NCBI RefSeq assembly: GCF_019635515.1
Contig: NZ_JAHBZI010000001.1
Span: 620,001-684,000 of the forward strand
Direction of reading: 5' to 3'
DNA: 64,000 bases
DNA from: Sphingomonas sp.
Lineage (GTDB): Bacteria; Pseudomonadota; Alphaproteobacteria; Sphingomonadales; Sphingomonadaceae
Numbering within the stretch: the stretch's first letter is position 1; each line of letters begins with the position of its first letter. Shown here in pieces: positions 27,068-34,619 of this stretch. Position numbers and translations under genes: made by a program. The notes beneath the pieces were generated by a model. The model ran no database searches. It worked only from the letters and a program-made list of their open reading frames with translations, and was not told the origin of the DNA.

Positions 27068-27962
27068 GCAGCAAAGTGGAATCGGGCGTGGTCTTGCCCG
27101 TCTTGAATTCCGGAATGTCCGGCTCCGAGCCCCACATGCAGAAGCTGCTCGGCACCGCCGGGAAGGAACGCGGAACATAGCTTTCCTCATCCTCCGCCGT
27201 GATCATCCGCACGCCGGTCGAATATTCGTAGATGAGATCGTCCGGCCCCTGGAAATACAGAAAGCGCGCGCCCGATGTCGGATGCCGACCGGGACCGAAC
27301 ACGATCTTCACGCCCCGCTTTTGCAGCAGGTAGAAGGACCGCATGATATCGTCCTGGCTCTCGACCTGGAAATTGACGTGCTGGATGCCCTGTTTGGTCG
27401 ATGGAAACAGCGCGACATTGTGATGCACCTCGTTGATGCGCAGCAGCGCCGCCTCGCCGATCCAGTCGCTGACCTTGGCGTTGAGATTGCCGATCCAGAA
27501 CGCTTCGTCCGCCTGTGCATCCCTGGTGTGCATGCCGACATGGCTGAAACCGGTAATGCCGGCGTCGCGCGTGCCGAAATAGCGGCGGCCACAGGCATTG
27601 GGGCGGGCGACCAGCTCGATCGTGTTACCGGTCGGGTCACTGAGTATGACCAGGCCACGCACGCGCCGCAGCTCGCACTCTTCCGAAGTGCCGGCGCGGA
27701 CGTGGACGCCGTTGTCCTCGAACTCGGCAGCGGCGCGGTCGAGCGCGGCCATGTCCGTGACTTCCCAGCCCGTCGCATGGCCGCTCTCGCGCCCGCGGGT
27801 GTAGCAGATATTGTGATCGCGATCGTCGCCGCGCAGCCAGGCGTTGCTGGCGTCACGTTCCATCAACTCCAGGCCGAGGATCTCGGTCGCGAAGCGGATG
27901 CTGGCGTCGAGATCGTCCGACCCGATCCGCGCATAGCGGATGTCGTGAAGATCGGCGCCCAT
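27057..27962 (-). CDS. Type I extradiol dioxygenase (catechol 2,3-dioxygenase-like)
   Basis: The 301-residue product has two VOC modules. The iron ligands are in place: His in TGFSHVGMHT, His in GIQHVNFQVES and Glu in LIYEYSTGVR. It belongs with ring-cleaving enzymes of steroid, biphenyl or homoprotocatechuate type. It is followed by the single-domain VOC gene (1-nt gap upstream) and overlapped by the aldolase-like gene. Sharing an operon with the semialdehyde dehydrogenase suggests that its product goes through the oxalocrotonate branch, unlike the MhpB/hydrolase operon. Confidence 0.88.
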   Translation of the reverse strand: MGADLHDIRYARIGSDDLDASIRFATEILGLELMERDASNAWLRGDDRDHNICYTRGRESGHATGWEVTDMAALDRAAAEFEDNGVHVRAGTSEECELRRVRGLVILSDPTGNTIELVARPNACGRRYFGTRDAGITGFSHVGMHTRDAQADEAFWIGNLNAKVSDWIGEAALLRINEVHHNVALFPSTKQGIQHVNFQVESQDDIMRSFYLLQKRGVKIVFGPGRHPTSGARFLYFQGPDDLIYEYSTGVRMITAEDEESYVPRSFPAVPSSFCMWGSEPDIPEFKTGKTTPDSTLLHAA

Positions 27963-27963
27963 C

Positions 27964-28494
27964 CTATTTCTTTTTGGTCAAGGTCGAATCCGGACGGGCG
28001 AAGCTGCGGCTCATATGGCCCTTGCCTTCCTGGTCGCCGAGCGCGAAGCCCCAGGCATAGCCGCCCTTGGGGTTGGACAGGATCTCCCAGCAATTGTCGT
28101 CGGCGTCGAAGAAATAGAAGCAATAGGTGCCGTGCTGGACGATCGGGCGGGTGATCTTGGTGATGCCCCATTGCTCGGCGTCGCGCTTGACGATCGCCCA
28201 GGCGGCATCGACATCGGCCTCGGTGCTGACGTCGAGGCCGTTATGGTTGAGGAAGGGCATCGTCTCCTTCTTGCCCCGCGGGCTCTGGACGACGACGATC
28301 ACCTGATCGCCGCCCATCCGCGCCCAGAATGAAACGTCCGCCATCTGGACGACTTCGAACCCCAGAAATTCCTCGAAGAAGCGGCGGGTGAACTTGATGT
28401 CCTTCGCTTCCAGCGTGGCGTGCGAGTAGAAATTGAGATCGAGCGCGGGCTTGATCTTTGCCACGGGCTCCTGCCCGGCGGTCGCTGTCGCCAT
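27964..28494 (-). CDS. Single-domain VOC (glyoxalase/extradiol-like) metalloenzyme
   Basis: The product has 176 residues. One VOC domain carries possible ligands His in NFYSHATLEAKD, His in LNHNGLDVST and Glu in NCWEILSNP. The N-terminal tail (about 20 residues) and C-terminal tail ending TLTKKK lie outside the domain. AGGAG sits 7 nt before the ATG at 28494. It lies between the dehydrogenase gene and the two-domain dioxygenase gene in one operon. It may be a further ring-cleavage enzyme, or an isomerase or epimerase acting on the cleavage product; the sequence does not decide. Confidence 0.75.
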   Translation of the reverse strand: MATATAGQEPVAKIKPALDLNFYSHATLEAKDIKFTRRFFEEFLGFEVVQMADVSFWARMGGDQVIVVVQSPRGKKETMPFLNHNGLDVSTEADVDAAWAIVKRDAEQWGITKITRPIVQHGTYCFYFFDADDNCWEILSNPKGGYAWGFALGDQEGKGHMSRSFARPDSTLTKKK

Positions 28495-28516
28495 GATGCC
28501 TCTCCTGCTTCTCTCT

Positions 28517-30019
28517 TTAAAGCTTGATGCAGATATTCGTCGGTTCGGAATAGAAATTGATCGAATGGTGCCCGCCCTCGCGGCCGATGCCCGACATCTT
28601 GGCGCCGCCGAACGGGGTGCGCAGGTCGCGCAGGAACCAGCAATTGACCCATGAAATGCCGACCTCCATGGCCTGCCCGACCCGGTGGGCGCGCGACAGA
28701 TTGGTGGTCCAGATCGAAGCGGCCAAGCCATATTCGGAATCGTTGGCCAGCGCGATCGCTTCCTCCTCGCTATCGAACGGAATGATCGCCGCGGCGGGGC
28801 CGAAAATCTCCTCGCGGCAGATGCGCGCATCGTGCGGCAGGCCGGTCCACAGAGTTGGCTGGACAAAGAAGCCATCGGCTGCCGGGCCGTCGAGCTTGGG
28901 CACGCCGCCGCCGGTGACGACGGTTGCGCCTTCCTCGACAGCGAGAGCGTAATAGCCCAGTACCTTGGCACGATGCCCGGCCGAGATCAGCGGGCCGAGA
29001 TCGACTCCGGAATCGTGGGGGAGGCCGGGCTTGAGCGCTTCAGCCTTGGCTTTCATGCCGGCAACGAAGGCATCGAACACGCCGCGCTGAACATAGATGC
29101 GCTCGGGCGCGAGGCAGACCTGGCCGGTGTTGAGGAATACGGCGCGGGCGAGGCCGGTGACCGCGGCAGGAATATCCGCATCGTCGAACACGATCGCGGC
29201 GTTCTTGCCGCCCAACTCGAACGACAGCGCCTTCACGGTTGGTGCGGCTGCCTTCATGATCTCAGTGCCGGTGCGGGTCTCGCCGGTGAAGGTGATCGCG
29301 CGGACGCCGGGATGCGAGGTGAGCAGCTCGCCCGCCGAATTGGGACCGAAACCGTGGACGACGTTGAACGCACCGGCGGGTATGCCGGCCTCATTCATCA
29401 CTTCGCCGAGCAGCGTCGTGGTGGATGGTGTCTCTTCGGACGGCTTGACGATGACGGCGTTGCCGCAGGCCATGGCCGGAGCGACCTTCCAGGTCATCAG
29501 CAGCAGCGGCAGGTTCCATGGCGAGATCACCGCGACGACGCCGAGCGGCTTGCGCACCGCGTAGTTGATGGCCTTGCCGCCATCGGGGGTGTCCATCTCG
29601 AACGTTTCGGCCGGCATGTTGGCGATCGCGTCGGCGAAGACGCGGAAGTTCGCGGCGCCGCGCGGAATATCGAGATGATGGGCGAGGGTGTGCGGCTTGC
29701 CGGTATCGGCGATCTCCGCTTCGAGGAACTCATCAAAGCGCGCCTCGATCAGATCGGCTACGCGGGCCAACAGCGCCCGGCGCTTCGCCAGCGGCATCCG
29801 GCCCCATTCGCCGTCGATGGCGCTGCGCGCGGCTGCGACCGCCGTGTCGATGATGGCGCGATCGGCTTCATAGGCGATGGCGTGGACGGCACCGGTGGCG
29901 GGGTTGAGAATGTCGAAGGGCGTGCCGCCGTCGACGAACCTACCGCCGACAAAATTGAGCAGCGAACGGATCCGGCCCGGCGATTCGCGTAGTGGCCTTT
30001 TGGTCACGTCATCGCTCAA
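28517..30019 (-). CDS. dmpC: 2-hydroxymuconate semialdehyde dehydrogenase type ALDH
   Basis: The product has about 500 residues with an NAD-dependent aldehyde dehydrogenase fold: VISPWNLPLLLMTWK, ITFTGETRTGTEIM, the general base Glu in FELGGKNAAIV and the nucleophile in NTGQVCLAPERIYVQ. PFGGAKMSGIGREGG and the C-terminal FYSEPTNICIKL match XylG/DmpC. It oxidises the ring-fission semialdehyde to the dicarboxylate of the 4-oxalocrotonate branch. I prefer TTG 30019 because GGAGAG lies 6 nt upstream; TTG 30049 and GTG 30007 are alternatives. It heads a six-gene leftward operon. Confidence 0.92.
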   Translation of the reverse strand: MSDDVTKRPLRESPGRIRSLLNFVGGRFVDGGTPFDILNPATGAVHAIAYEADRAIIDTAVAAARSAIDGEWGRMPLAKRRALLARVADLIEARFDEFLEAEIADTGKPHTLAHHLDIPRGAANFRVFADAIANMPAETFEMDTPDGGKAINYAVRKPLGVVAVISPWNLPLLLMTWKVAPAMACGNAVIVKPSEETPSTTTLLGEVMNEAGIPAGAFNVVHGFGPNSAGELLTSHPGVRAITFTGETRTGTEIMKAAAPTVKALSFELGGKNAAIVFDDADIPAAVTGLARAVFLNTGQVCLAPERIYVQRGVFDAFVAGMKAKAEALKPGLPHDSGVDLGPLISAGHRAKVLGYYALAVEEGATVVTGGGVPKLDGPAADGFFVQPTLWTGLPHDARICREEIFGPAAAIIPFDSEEEAIALANDSEYGLAASIWTTNLSRAHRVGQAMEVGISWVNCWFLRDLRTPFGGAKMSGIGREGGHHSINFYSEPTNICIKL

Positions 30020-30069
30020 CTGCTGCTCTCCAGGTTTGGCTACGGTCAACCCACATCATCCGTCTGTAG

Positions 30070-30081
30070 GACGTATACGTC
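30070..30081. promoter_or_regulatory. Palindrome GACGTATACGTC, candidate operator of the dehydrogenase operon
   Basis: This 12-bp perfect palindrome lies 50 nt upstream of the leftward dehydrogenase start. The half-site GTATRCGTC recurs at 30201 and, inverted, at 34505, in front of two other transcription units of the cluster. Confidence 0.5.
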
Positions 30082-30200
30082 GTATAATTGCATGGCGCAA
30101 GTGGGTGCAGTTCTTACCCGTCCCGGCAGGCCGTCATGCCGCATTCGAGATTGGTTTTCATGTCAAGTCCGTGCTTTCTACAACAAATACAGTCTGGGTC

Positions 30201-30218
30201 GTATGCGTCTTATTGACA
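30201..30218 (+). promoter_or_regulatory. Candidate operator and -35 box of the FAH/tautomerase operon
   Basis: GTATGCGTC (30201-30209) is followed by TATTGACAG, which holds the consensus -35 hexamer TTGACA at 30213-30218. The same TATTGACAG follows the GACGCATAC site upstream of the TonB gene. The arrangement suggests a repressor covering the polymerase site. Confidence 0.45.
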
Positions 30219-30306
30219 GATCTGGTGGCGAGCGCCAGATTGTGCATGCACTTTTGTAGATTGGTTTCCTGTCGCTTTGTAGGCGGGCGCAGGAGGAGGG
30301 GGATTC

Positions 30307-31209
30307 ATGTACAAGCTGGCTGTGGTCCGGGATCAGTCCGGGCCGTGCGTCATGGTCGCGGCGGGGGACCGGTTGATCGACCTTTCGGAGGTTGTGGGTG
30401 CGGACGCGATGGTTCGGCTCGGCGGGCCTCCGGCGGACCTGTTGCCGATCCTCAATGCCTGGGCTGAATGGGACGAACTGCTGAGCGACGCGGCATCGCG
30501 TCTGCCGGCCGGCGCCGGTCGGTCGATCGATGCCGAAACAATGTTCCTGCCGCCACTGGCGGCACCCGGGAAAATCATCTGCATCGGCGCCAATTATCAT
30601 GACCACATCGAGGAGATGGCGATCCCGATGGCGCCGACCTATCCCTACAGTTTCCTCAAGCCCGCCAATAACACGCTGCGCGGTTCCGGGGTTGGCGTGG
30701 CGGTGCCTGCCGGGGTGGAGATGATGGACTGGGAAGCCGAGCTGGCGGTCGTCATCGGTATCGAATGCCGGGATGTGACGGCGGCGGACGCGCTGTCGGT
30801 GATCGCCGGCTATGCCAATTTCAACGATCTGTCCGCGCGTGACTGGCTTGCGTCGCGCCCGGGTGTCGGTGTCGATTGGGTGCGCCACAAGGCACATGAC
30901 GGGTTCGCGCCGATGGGGCCATATCTGCTGCCGGCGCGCTTCGTGGACGATCCCCAGCAGTTGCCGGTGCGGCTGAGCGTCAACGGCATCCGCAAGCAGG
31001 ATTCGAGCACCGCGCAAATGGTGTTCGGCGTCGTGCCGATCATCGAGCATCTTTCGTCGATCATGACGCTGTCTCCCGGTGACGTCATCGCCACCGGCAC
31101 GCCAGCGGGGGTCGGCCATGGCCAGAAGCCGCCACAGTTCCTGAAGCGCGGGGATGAAGTGCGCATGCAGGTCGGTGGGCTTGGCGAACTGGTCACGCCC
31201 ATTCTCTAA
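30307..31209 (+). CDS. Fumarylacetoacetate hydrolase (FAH) family protein
   Basis: The 300-residue product has a variable N-terminal domain and then the FAH fold: IICIGANYHDHIEEM, SFLKPANNTLRG, MDWEAELAVVIG and FNDLSARDWL, with the acidic metal ligands (the E..E and D pattern) present. Members hydrolyse or decarboxylate beta-diketo acids and enol-keto acids from ring cleavage. Here it could act on an oxalocrotonate homologue or isomerise a cleavage product. It starts a short rightward operon with an SRPBCC-type gene and a tautomerase gene, divergent from the dehydrogenase operon. Confidence 0.88.
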   Translation: MYKLAVVRDQSGPCVMVAAGDRLIDLSEVVGADAMVRLGGPPADLLPILNAWAEWDELLSDAASRLPAGAGRSIDAETMFLPPLAAPGKIICIGANYHDHIEEMAIPMAPTYPYSFLKPANNTLRGSGVGVAVPAGVEMMDWEAELAVVIGIECRDVTAADALSVIAGYANFNDLSARDWLASRPGVGVDWVRHKAHDGFAPMGPYLLPARFVDDPQQLPVRLSVNGIRKQDSSTAQMVFGVVPIIEHLSSIMTLSPGDVIATGTPAGVGHGQKPPQFLKRGDEVRMQVGGLGELVTPIL

Positions 31210-31254
31210 CCCCGGGTGAGGGTCTAGGCTGCTCACCAACGCAAGGAGCATCGC

Positions 31255-31710
31255 ATGTTCACGCTATCGCACGCCGTAGAGGTCAATCCGGCCGGTGCGG
31301 AACCGGTTCTCGCGGCTGAGGACGTCTGGCGCGGCCTCGTCATGAAGGCCGAGAACGCGCTGCCGTTCGTTCCCGGCATGTCGCGGTGTGACATTATAGA
31401 ACGCGGCGAGAACTGGCTGTTGCGTGAGGTCGAGTTTGCCGGGGACACGCACCGGGAGCGCATCAGCTTCCGCGCGCCGGTGCAGGTGCACTTCGAGCGG
31501 GTCGGCGAAGGCGGCTTTATCGAGAACACGATCAGCTCGTCCGATCATGGACCGTTGCTGACCTTCACCTTCGGCCTGCAATTTCCGGGGATCGAGCCGG
31601 GCTCGCCAGCGGAACGTGAGCGGGGCGAAGGCATGAAGGGTGCATATATCGGCGCTGTCGCGGCAACGCTTTCCCGCGTCCGGGAAATGAAGCGGAACGG
31701 CGAACTCTAG
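31255..31710 (+). CDS. AtaL-like (DUF1857, SRPBCC fold) protein
   Basis: The 151-residue product resembles the AtaL-like family: an opening FTLSHAVEVNP, the helix DVWRGLVMKAENALPFVPGM, and LTFTFGLQFPGIEPGS near the middle. The fold is a START/SRPBCC hydrophobic cavity. Members occur with aromatic and monooxygenase genes, but their function is not settled; ligand binding or a non-oxidative conversion is possible. It lies between the FAH-family and tautomerase genes in the same direction. Confidence 0.75.
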   Translation: MFTLSHAVEVNPAGAEPVLAAEDVWRGLVMKAENALPFVPGMSRCDIIERGENWLLREVEFAGDTHRERISFRAPVQVHFERVGEGGFIENTISSSDHGPLLTFTFGLQFPGIEPGSPAERERGEGMKGAYIGAVAATLSRVREMKRNGEL

Positions 31711-31763
31711 CGTTCGCGCCGCATCCGGCCGACCGGAAGATTGCGGTTGATAGGAGGTGAGGC

Positions 31764-31970
31764 ATGCCCATTATCCGGGCCGAGATCGTGGCGGGGCGAA
31801 GTTGGGAGAAGCGGCAGGAACTGATGCGCAAGCTGGCGGAAGCGGCGGCTGAGGCGCTCGACGCGCCGCTTGCCACCGTGCGCGTGCTGGTAACCGAGAT
31901 CGAGCCGCATCATTGGTCGGTCGGCGGCGAGCCCAAGGCCCTGCCGGACGCGGATCCGGCCAATGCGTAG
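31764..31970 (+). CDS. 4-oxalocrotonate tautomerase-family protein
   Basis: The product has 68 residues. Processing of Met would expose the catalytic N-terminal Pro (MPIIRAEIVAGRSW). Arg near position 12, Arg in ATVRVLV and Trp in HHWSVGG correspond to Arg11, Arg39 and the aromatic residue of 4-OT. It isomerises 2-hydroxymuconate-type enols to the conjugated ketone, the step between the semialdehyde dehydrogenase and the decarboxylase. TAGGAGGTGAGGC is a strong ribosome-binding site. Confidence 0.9.
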   Translation: MPIIRAEIVAGRSWEKRQELMRKLAEAAAEALDAPLATVRVLVTEIEPHHWSVGGEPKALPDADPANA

Positions 31971-32072
31971 CGGGGCCGCGCGCTGAGTTCCGGCCATCTC
32001 GATGGTGCCGGGGCGCCGGAAGACATACCGGCGCGGCTGGCCTTGGACACGCGACTTGGGTACGCTTCGGCG

Positions 32073-33347
32073 ATGCCGCGGACATTGCCACTCGACGATG
32101 TTGAACATGCCGATGCGATAAACCGCGAGATCGAGCGGATCCGCCAGCCCAGCGTGCTCGGCCGTTCGACCAAGCTGGTCGCGCTTTTCGATTACCTGGT
32201 CTCTCGATCCCGCGCGGGCAGTCCGCCGCGCGAAGTCGAGATCATGCAGGACGTCTTTGCGCCGGCGGCTGCGGGTGCCGATGACGGGGTGGGGCGGGTC
32301 TATGTCCACCGGCTACGGCGACGGCTGGGGGAAATCTATCGCGAGGGGCCGTCACCGGTTCGCATCGCGCTGCCATTTGGCGAATATCGCCTCATTGCCG
32401 AGCTTGCCTCCGATGATCTGGCCGAAGCGGAACCGGCCCAGGCTCCCCGGCATGGCGAACGGCGCTGGCCCGCGCTGGCGGTTGCGGCAGGTATCGGCGC
32501 CGCGATCGCGATCGCGCTCACCATGGCGGTTTCGGCACGACTCGGCGGGTGGAGCGAGACCGCGTCTGCGCGGCGCTCGCCGATCTGGAATACGATGCTG
32601 ACCAACGGCAAGGGGATCCTGATCGCCGAAGGGGATTATTATCTGTTCGGCGCGCTGGGAGCGAGCGGGCAGGTCGAACGCCTGGTTCGCGATTTCTCGA
32701 TCCAGTCGCGAGAAGATCTCGACGCCTATCTCGCCAAGCAGCCCCAGGATGCCGGGCGCTATGTCGATGGCAATGTCCGTTATATTCCGGTCTCGGTCGC
32801 GCGGTCGCAATTGTATCTGTCGCGCCTGCTGCTGCATGCCGACAATGTCCGCATGGTTCCGGCCTCCGAGCTCACTCCGGCGTCGATGTTCGCGCAGAAC
32901 ATCCTGTATCTCGGCCTTACCAGCGGCCTCGGGCAATTAACCCTGCCGGTTTCGGCGGGATCGCGCTTCGCCTTCGGTCCTACGCCTGACGATATTCGCG
33001 ACCTCAAGACCAACCATATCTACCATGGCCAGCCAGCGCAGGTGGATGGGGCGGCGCCGCGGCGCCAATATGGTCTGGTGAGCCTTTTCTCGGGCAAGAC
33101 CGGCAACCGCTATATCGTGCTGGCCGGAACCAGCGAAATGGGGCTGGTTGGACTGACCGAGACCTTTGCCGATCCCGCCCGGCTCGCCGAGTTGGTCAAG
33201 GCGACCGGCAATGCTGAAGCTTTCGAGGCGCTGTATCAGGTCAATAGCCAGGGACGCGGTATCCTCGAGGTGCGCCTGCTCGCCACCAATCGCCGCGATC
33301 CGCGAAAGATCTGGTCGCCCGACGCGGGGACGGCGGCTCCGCGCTGA
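32073..33347 (+). CDS. Membrane-spanning winged-helix protein, ToxR/CadC-like layout
   Basis: The product has about 424 residues in three parts. Residues 15-115 (about) resemble the N-terminal winged-helix-like module found in many uncharacterised regulators: LGRSTKLVALFDYLVSRS, PREVEIMQDVFAP and GRVYVHRLRRRLGEIY. One membrane helix follows (LAVAAGIGAAIAIALTMAVS, about 135-155), then a periplasmic domain of about 270 residues with no family I recognise. This one-component design would let it sense a periplasmic or membrane signal and regulate DNA directly. I use ATG 32073; TTG 32043 is possible. It lies 100 nt after the tautomerase gene and converges on a GntR gene. Confidence 0.65.
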   Translation: MPRTLPLDDVEHADAINREIERIRQPSVLGRSTKLVALFDYLVSRSRAGSPPREVEIMQDVFAPAAAGADDGVGRVYVHRLRRRLGEIYREGPSPVRIALPFGEYRLIAELASDDLAEAEPAQAPRHGERRWPALAVAAGIGAAIAIALTMAVSARLGGWSETASARRSPIWNTMLTNGKGILIAEGDYYLFGALGASGQVERLVRDFSIQSREDLDAYLAKQPQDAGRYVDGNVRYIPVSVARSQLYLSRLLLHADNVRMVPASELTPASMFAQNILYLGLTSGLGQLTLPVSAGSRFAFGPTPDDIRDLKTNHIYHGQPAQVDGAAPRRQYGLVSLFSGKTGNRYIVLAGTSEMGLVGLTETFADPARLAELVKATGNAEAFEALYQVNSQGRGILEVRLLATNRRDPRKIWSPDAGTAAPR

Positions 33348-33576
33348 TCCGCCCAGGCGGTCTATGATCGGTTTCCTTGCTCGGCGCGCTGGTTTCGCGA
33401 CGTTGCCGGGGAGCGCCGCCACGCGTGATGTGAAGGTGTCGAAATCGAGCCCGACAGCGCGAATGGTCCCAATGGTCGCACTGACCATGGGGATGTCGTG
33501 CGCGGCGTTTCAAGCGAAATTCCAGCCAGTGCGCCGCGCGCAGCACCAGCACTGACGCGGTGATTAGCGACGATGA

Positions 33577-33651
33577 GAAAGAGCCGCGCAGACTCTTTCG
33601 CACGAAATCCTACATGGCAAGCACTGGCGAGGTCCGTCCGGCAAGCGGACC
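33577..33651. terminator. Two hairpins between convergent regulator genes
   Basis: GAAAGAG/CTCTTTC (33577-33599) and GGTCCG/CGGACC (33631-33651) form two hairpins in the 308-nt gap 33348-33655; the second is directly downstream of the leftward gntR stop. Nothing else was recognised in the gap. Confidence 0.4.
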
Positions 33652-33655
33652 GTAT

Positions 33656-34417
33656 TCAGTTACCGTTTGCCACGGCGTGGCAGCCGGCGATCGCGAAATG
33701 CAGGCCATCGCGCAGCCGCGAGGAATCGAATTCCGGCGCCAGGGCCGCGAGCAGTTCCAGCGCCGTTCTGGCAAGGTGGCGCGCGGCGAGCTCGCCGGCC
33801 TGCGCCACGTTGCGCTCGCTTATCGCCGCGAAAATCCTGCGATGCTCGTCCTCGCCGCGCTGCCACCAGCCCGGCAGATGCGCGCCCTTGCTGGCCGACT
33901 GATATCTCGCGCTGCGCAGCTCGAGCGTGCGCAATTCTTCGATCAATGTCGATCCCGCCTGGGACACCATCAACTGATGCAGGCGGCGGTGATGCGACCG
34001 CCAGCATTCGAAATCGCGGTGCCCCTCATCGCCTTCGAGGACCTGGATGGTCGCGCCGATCTCGCCGCACAGCGCGTCGGTCATGCGCTTGGTGGTGATC
34101 GACACGGCCAGCGCCTCGAGCGTCACCCGCTTGATATAGAGCGCTTCGATATCGCTGGCGTCGAAGCCGACGACGCGGCTGCGGTAATTGGGCTCGCCGA
34201 CCAGAAGCCCGCCCTCCTGCAGCATCCGCATCGCTTCGCGGACCGGCGTCCGGCTGACGTTCAGCGCCTTGGCAACTTCGACCTGCGACAAAATCGTGTC
34301 GGGCCGAAGCCGCCCATCGAGAATAGCGGCTTGCAGACTTTCGAACACCGCGACGGCCGTCCGGCGGATTTCTCCACGGTCGATTGGATGCAGTATGCCC
34401 AGATCAAATCCCATCAT
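33656..34417 (-). CDS. GntR-family regulator, FCD type (second)
   Basis: The 253-residue product has a winged helix (VFESLQAAILDGRLRPDTIL, ALNVSRTPVREAMRMLQEGG) and an FCD domain with the metal-type His pattern FECWRSHHRRLHQLM and EDEHRRIFAAI. FCD regulators usually bind carboxylates. It is divergent from the TonB receptor gene, and the repeated GACGCATA sites in that gap and upstream of the FAH-family and dehydrogenase operons are candidate targets. It is therefore the most likely controller of receptor and lower-pathway expression. Confidence 0.88.
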   Translation of the reverse strand: MMGFDLGILHPIDRGEIRRTAVAVFESLQAAILDGRLRPDTILSQVEVAKALNVSRTPVREAMRMLQEGGLLVGEPNYRSRVVGFDASDIEALYIKRVTLEALAVSITTKRMTDALCGEIGATIQVLEGDEGHRDFECWRSHHRRLHQLMVSQAGSTLIEELRTLELRSARYQSASKGAHLPGWWQRGEDEHRRIFAAISERNVAQAGELAARHLARTALELLAALAPEFDSSRLRDGLHFAIAGCHAVANGN

Positions 34418-34504
34418 TCATGGCTACCAGCCTCGCATTTCGGGTCAAGTGGCTGCTGCCTCGCGACGGCGCATCCTCAAAATTGGACATGCGGGCAAAT
34501 AAAA

Positions 34505-34548
34505 GACGCATACACCCTATTGACAGCTTCCGACACTGCGACGCATAG
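34505..34548 (+). promoter_or_regulatory. Operator/promoter region of the TonB receptor gene
   Basis: GACGCATAC (34505-34513) precedes TATTGACAG, whose TTGACA (34520-34525) is a consensus -35 box. A second GACGCATA copy begins at 34540, about where the -10 region should be. This two-site layout around a promoter suits repression by the divergent GntR protein. Confidence 0.45.
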
Positions 34549-34619
34549 TGGATGCACTTTTCGGGGATTGGCGTGCTGAATCCTTGAGGCGTCAATGAAA
34601 TGAGCATGGGGAGGTAATC

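Noticed and set aside
33241..33603. A 120-codon minus-strand frame in the gap between the two regulator genes
   Set aside because: It overlaps the end of the winged-helix gene and contains terminator-like hairpins; no recognisable motif.
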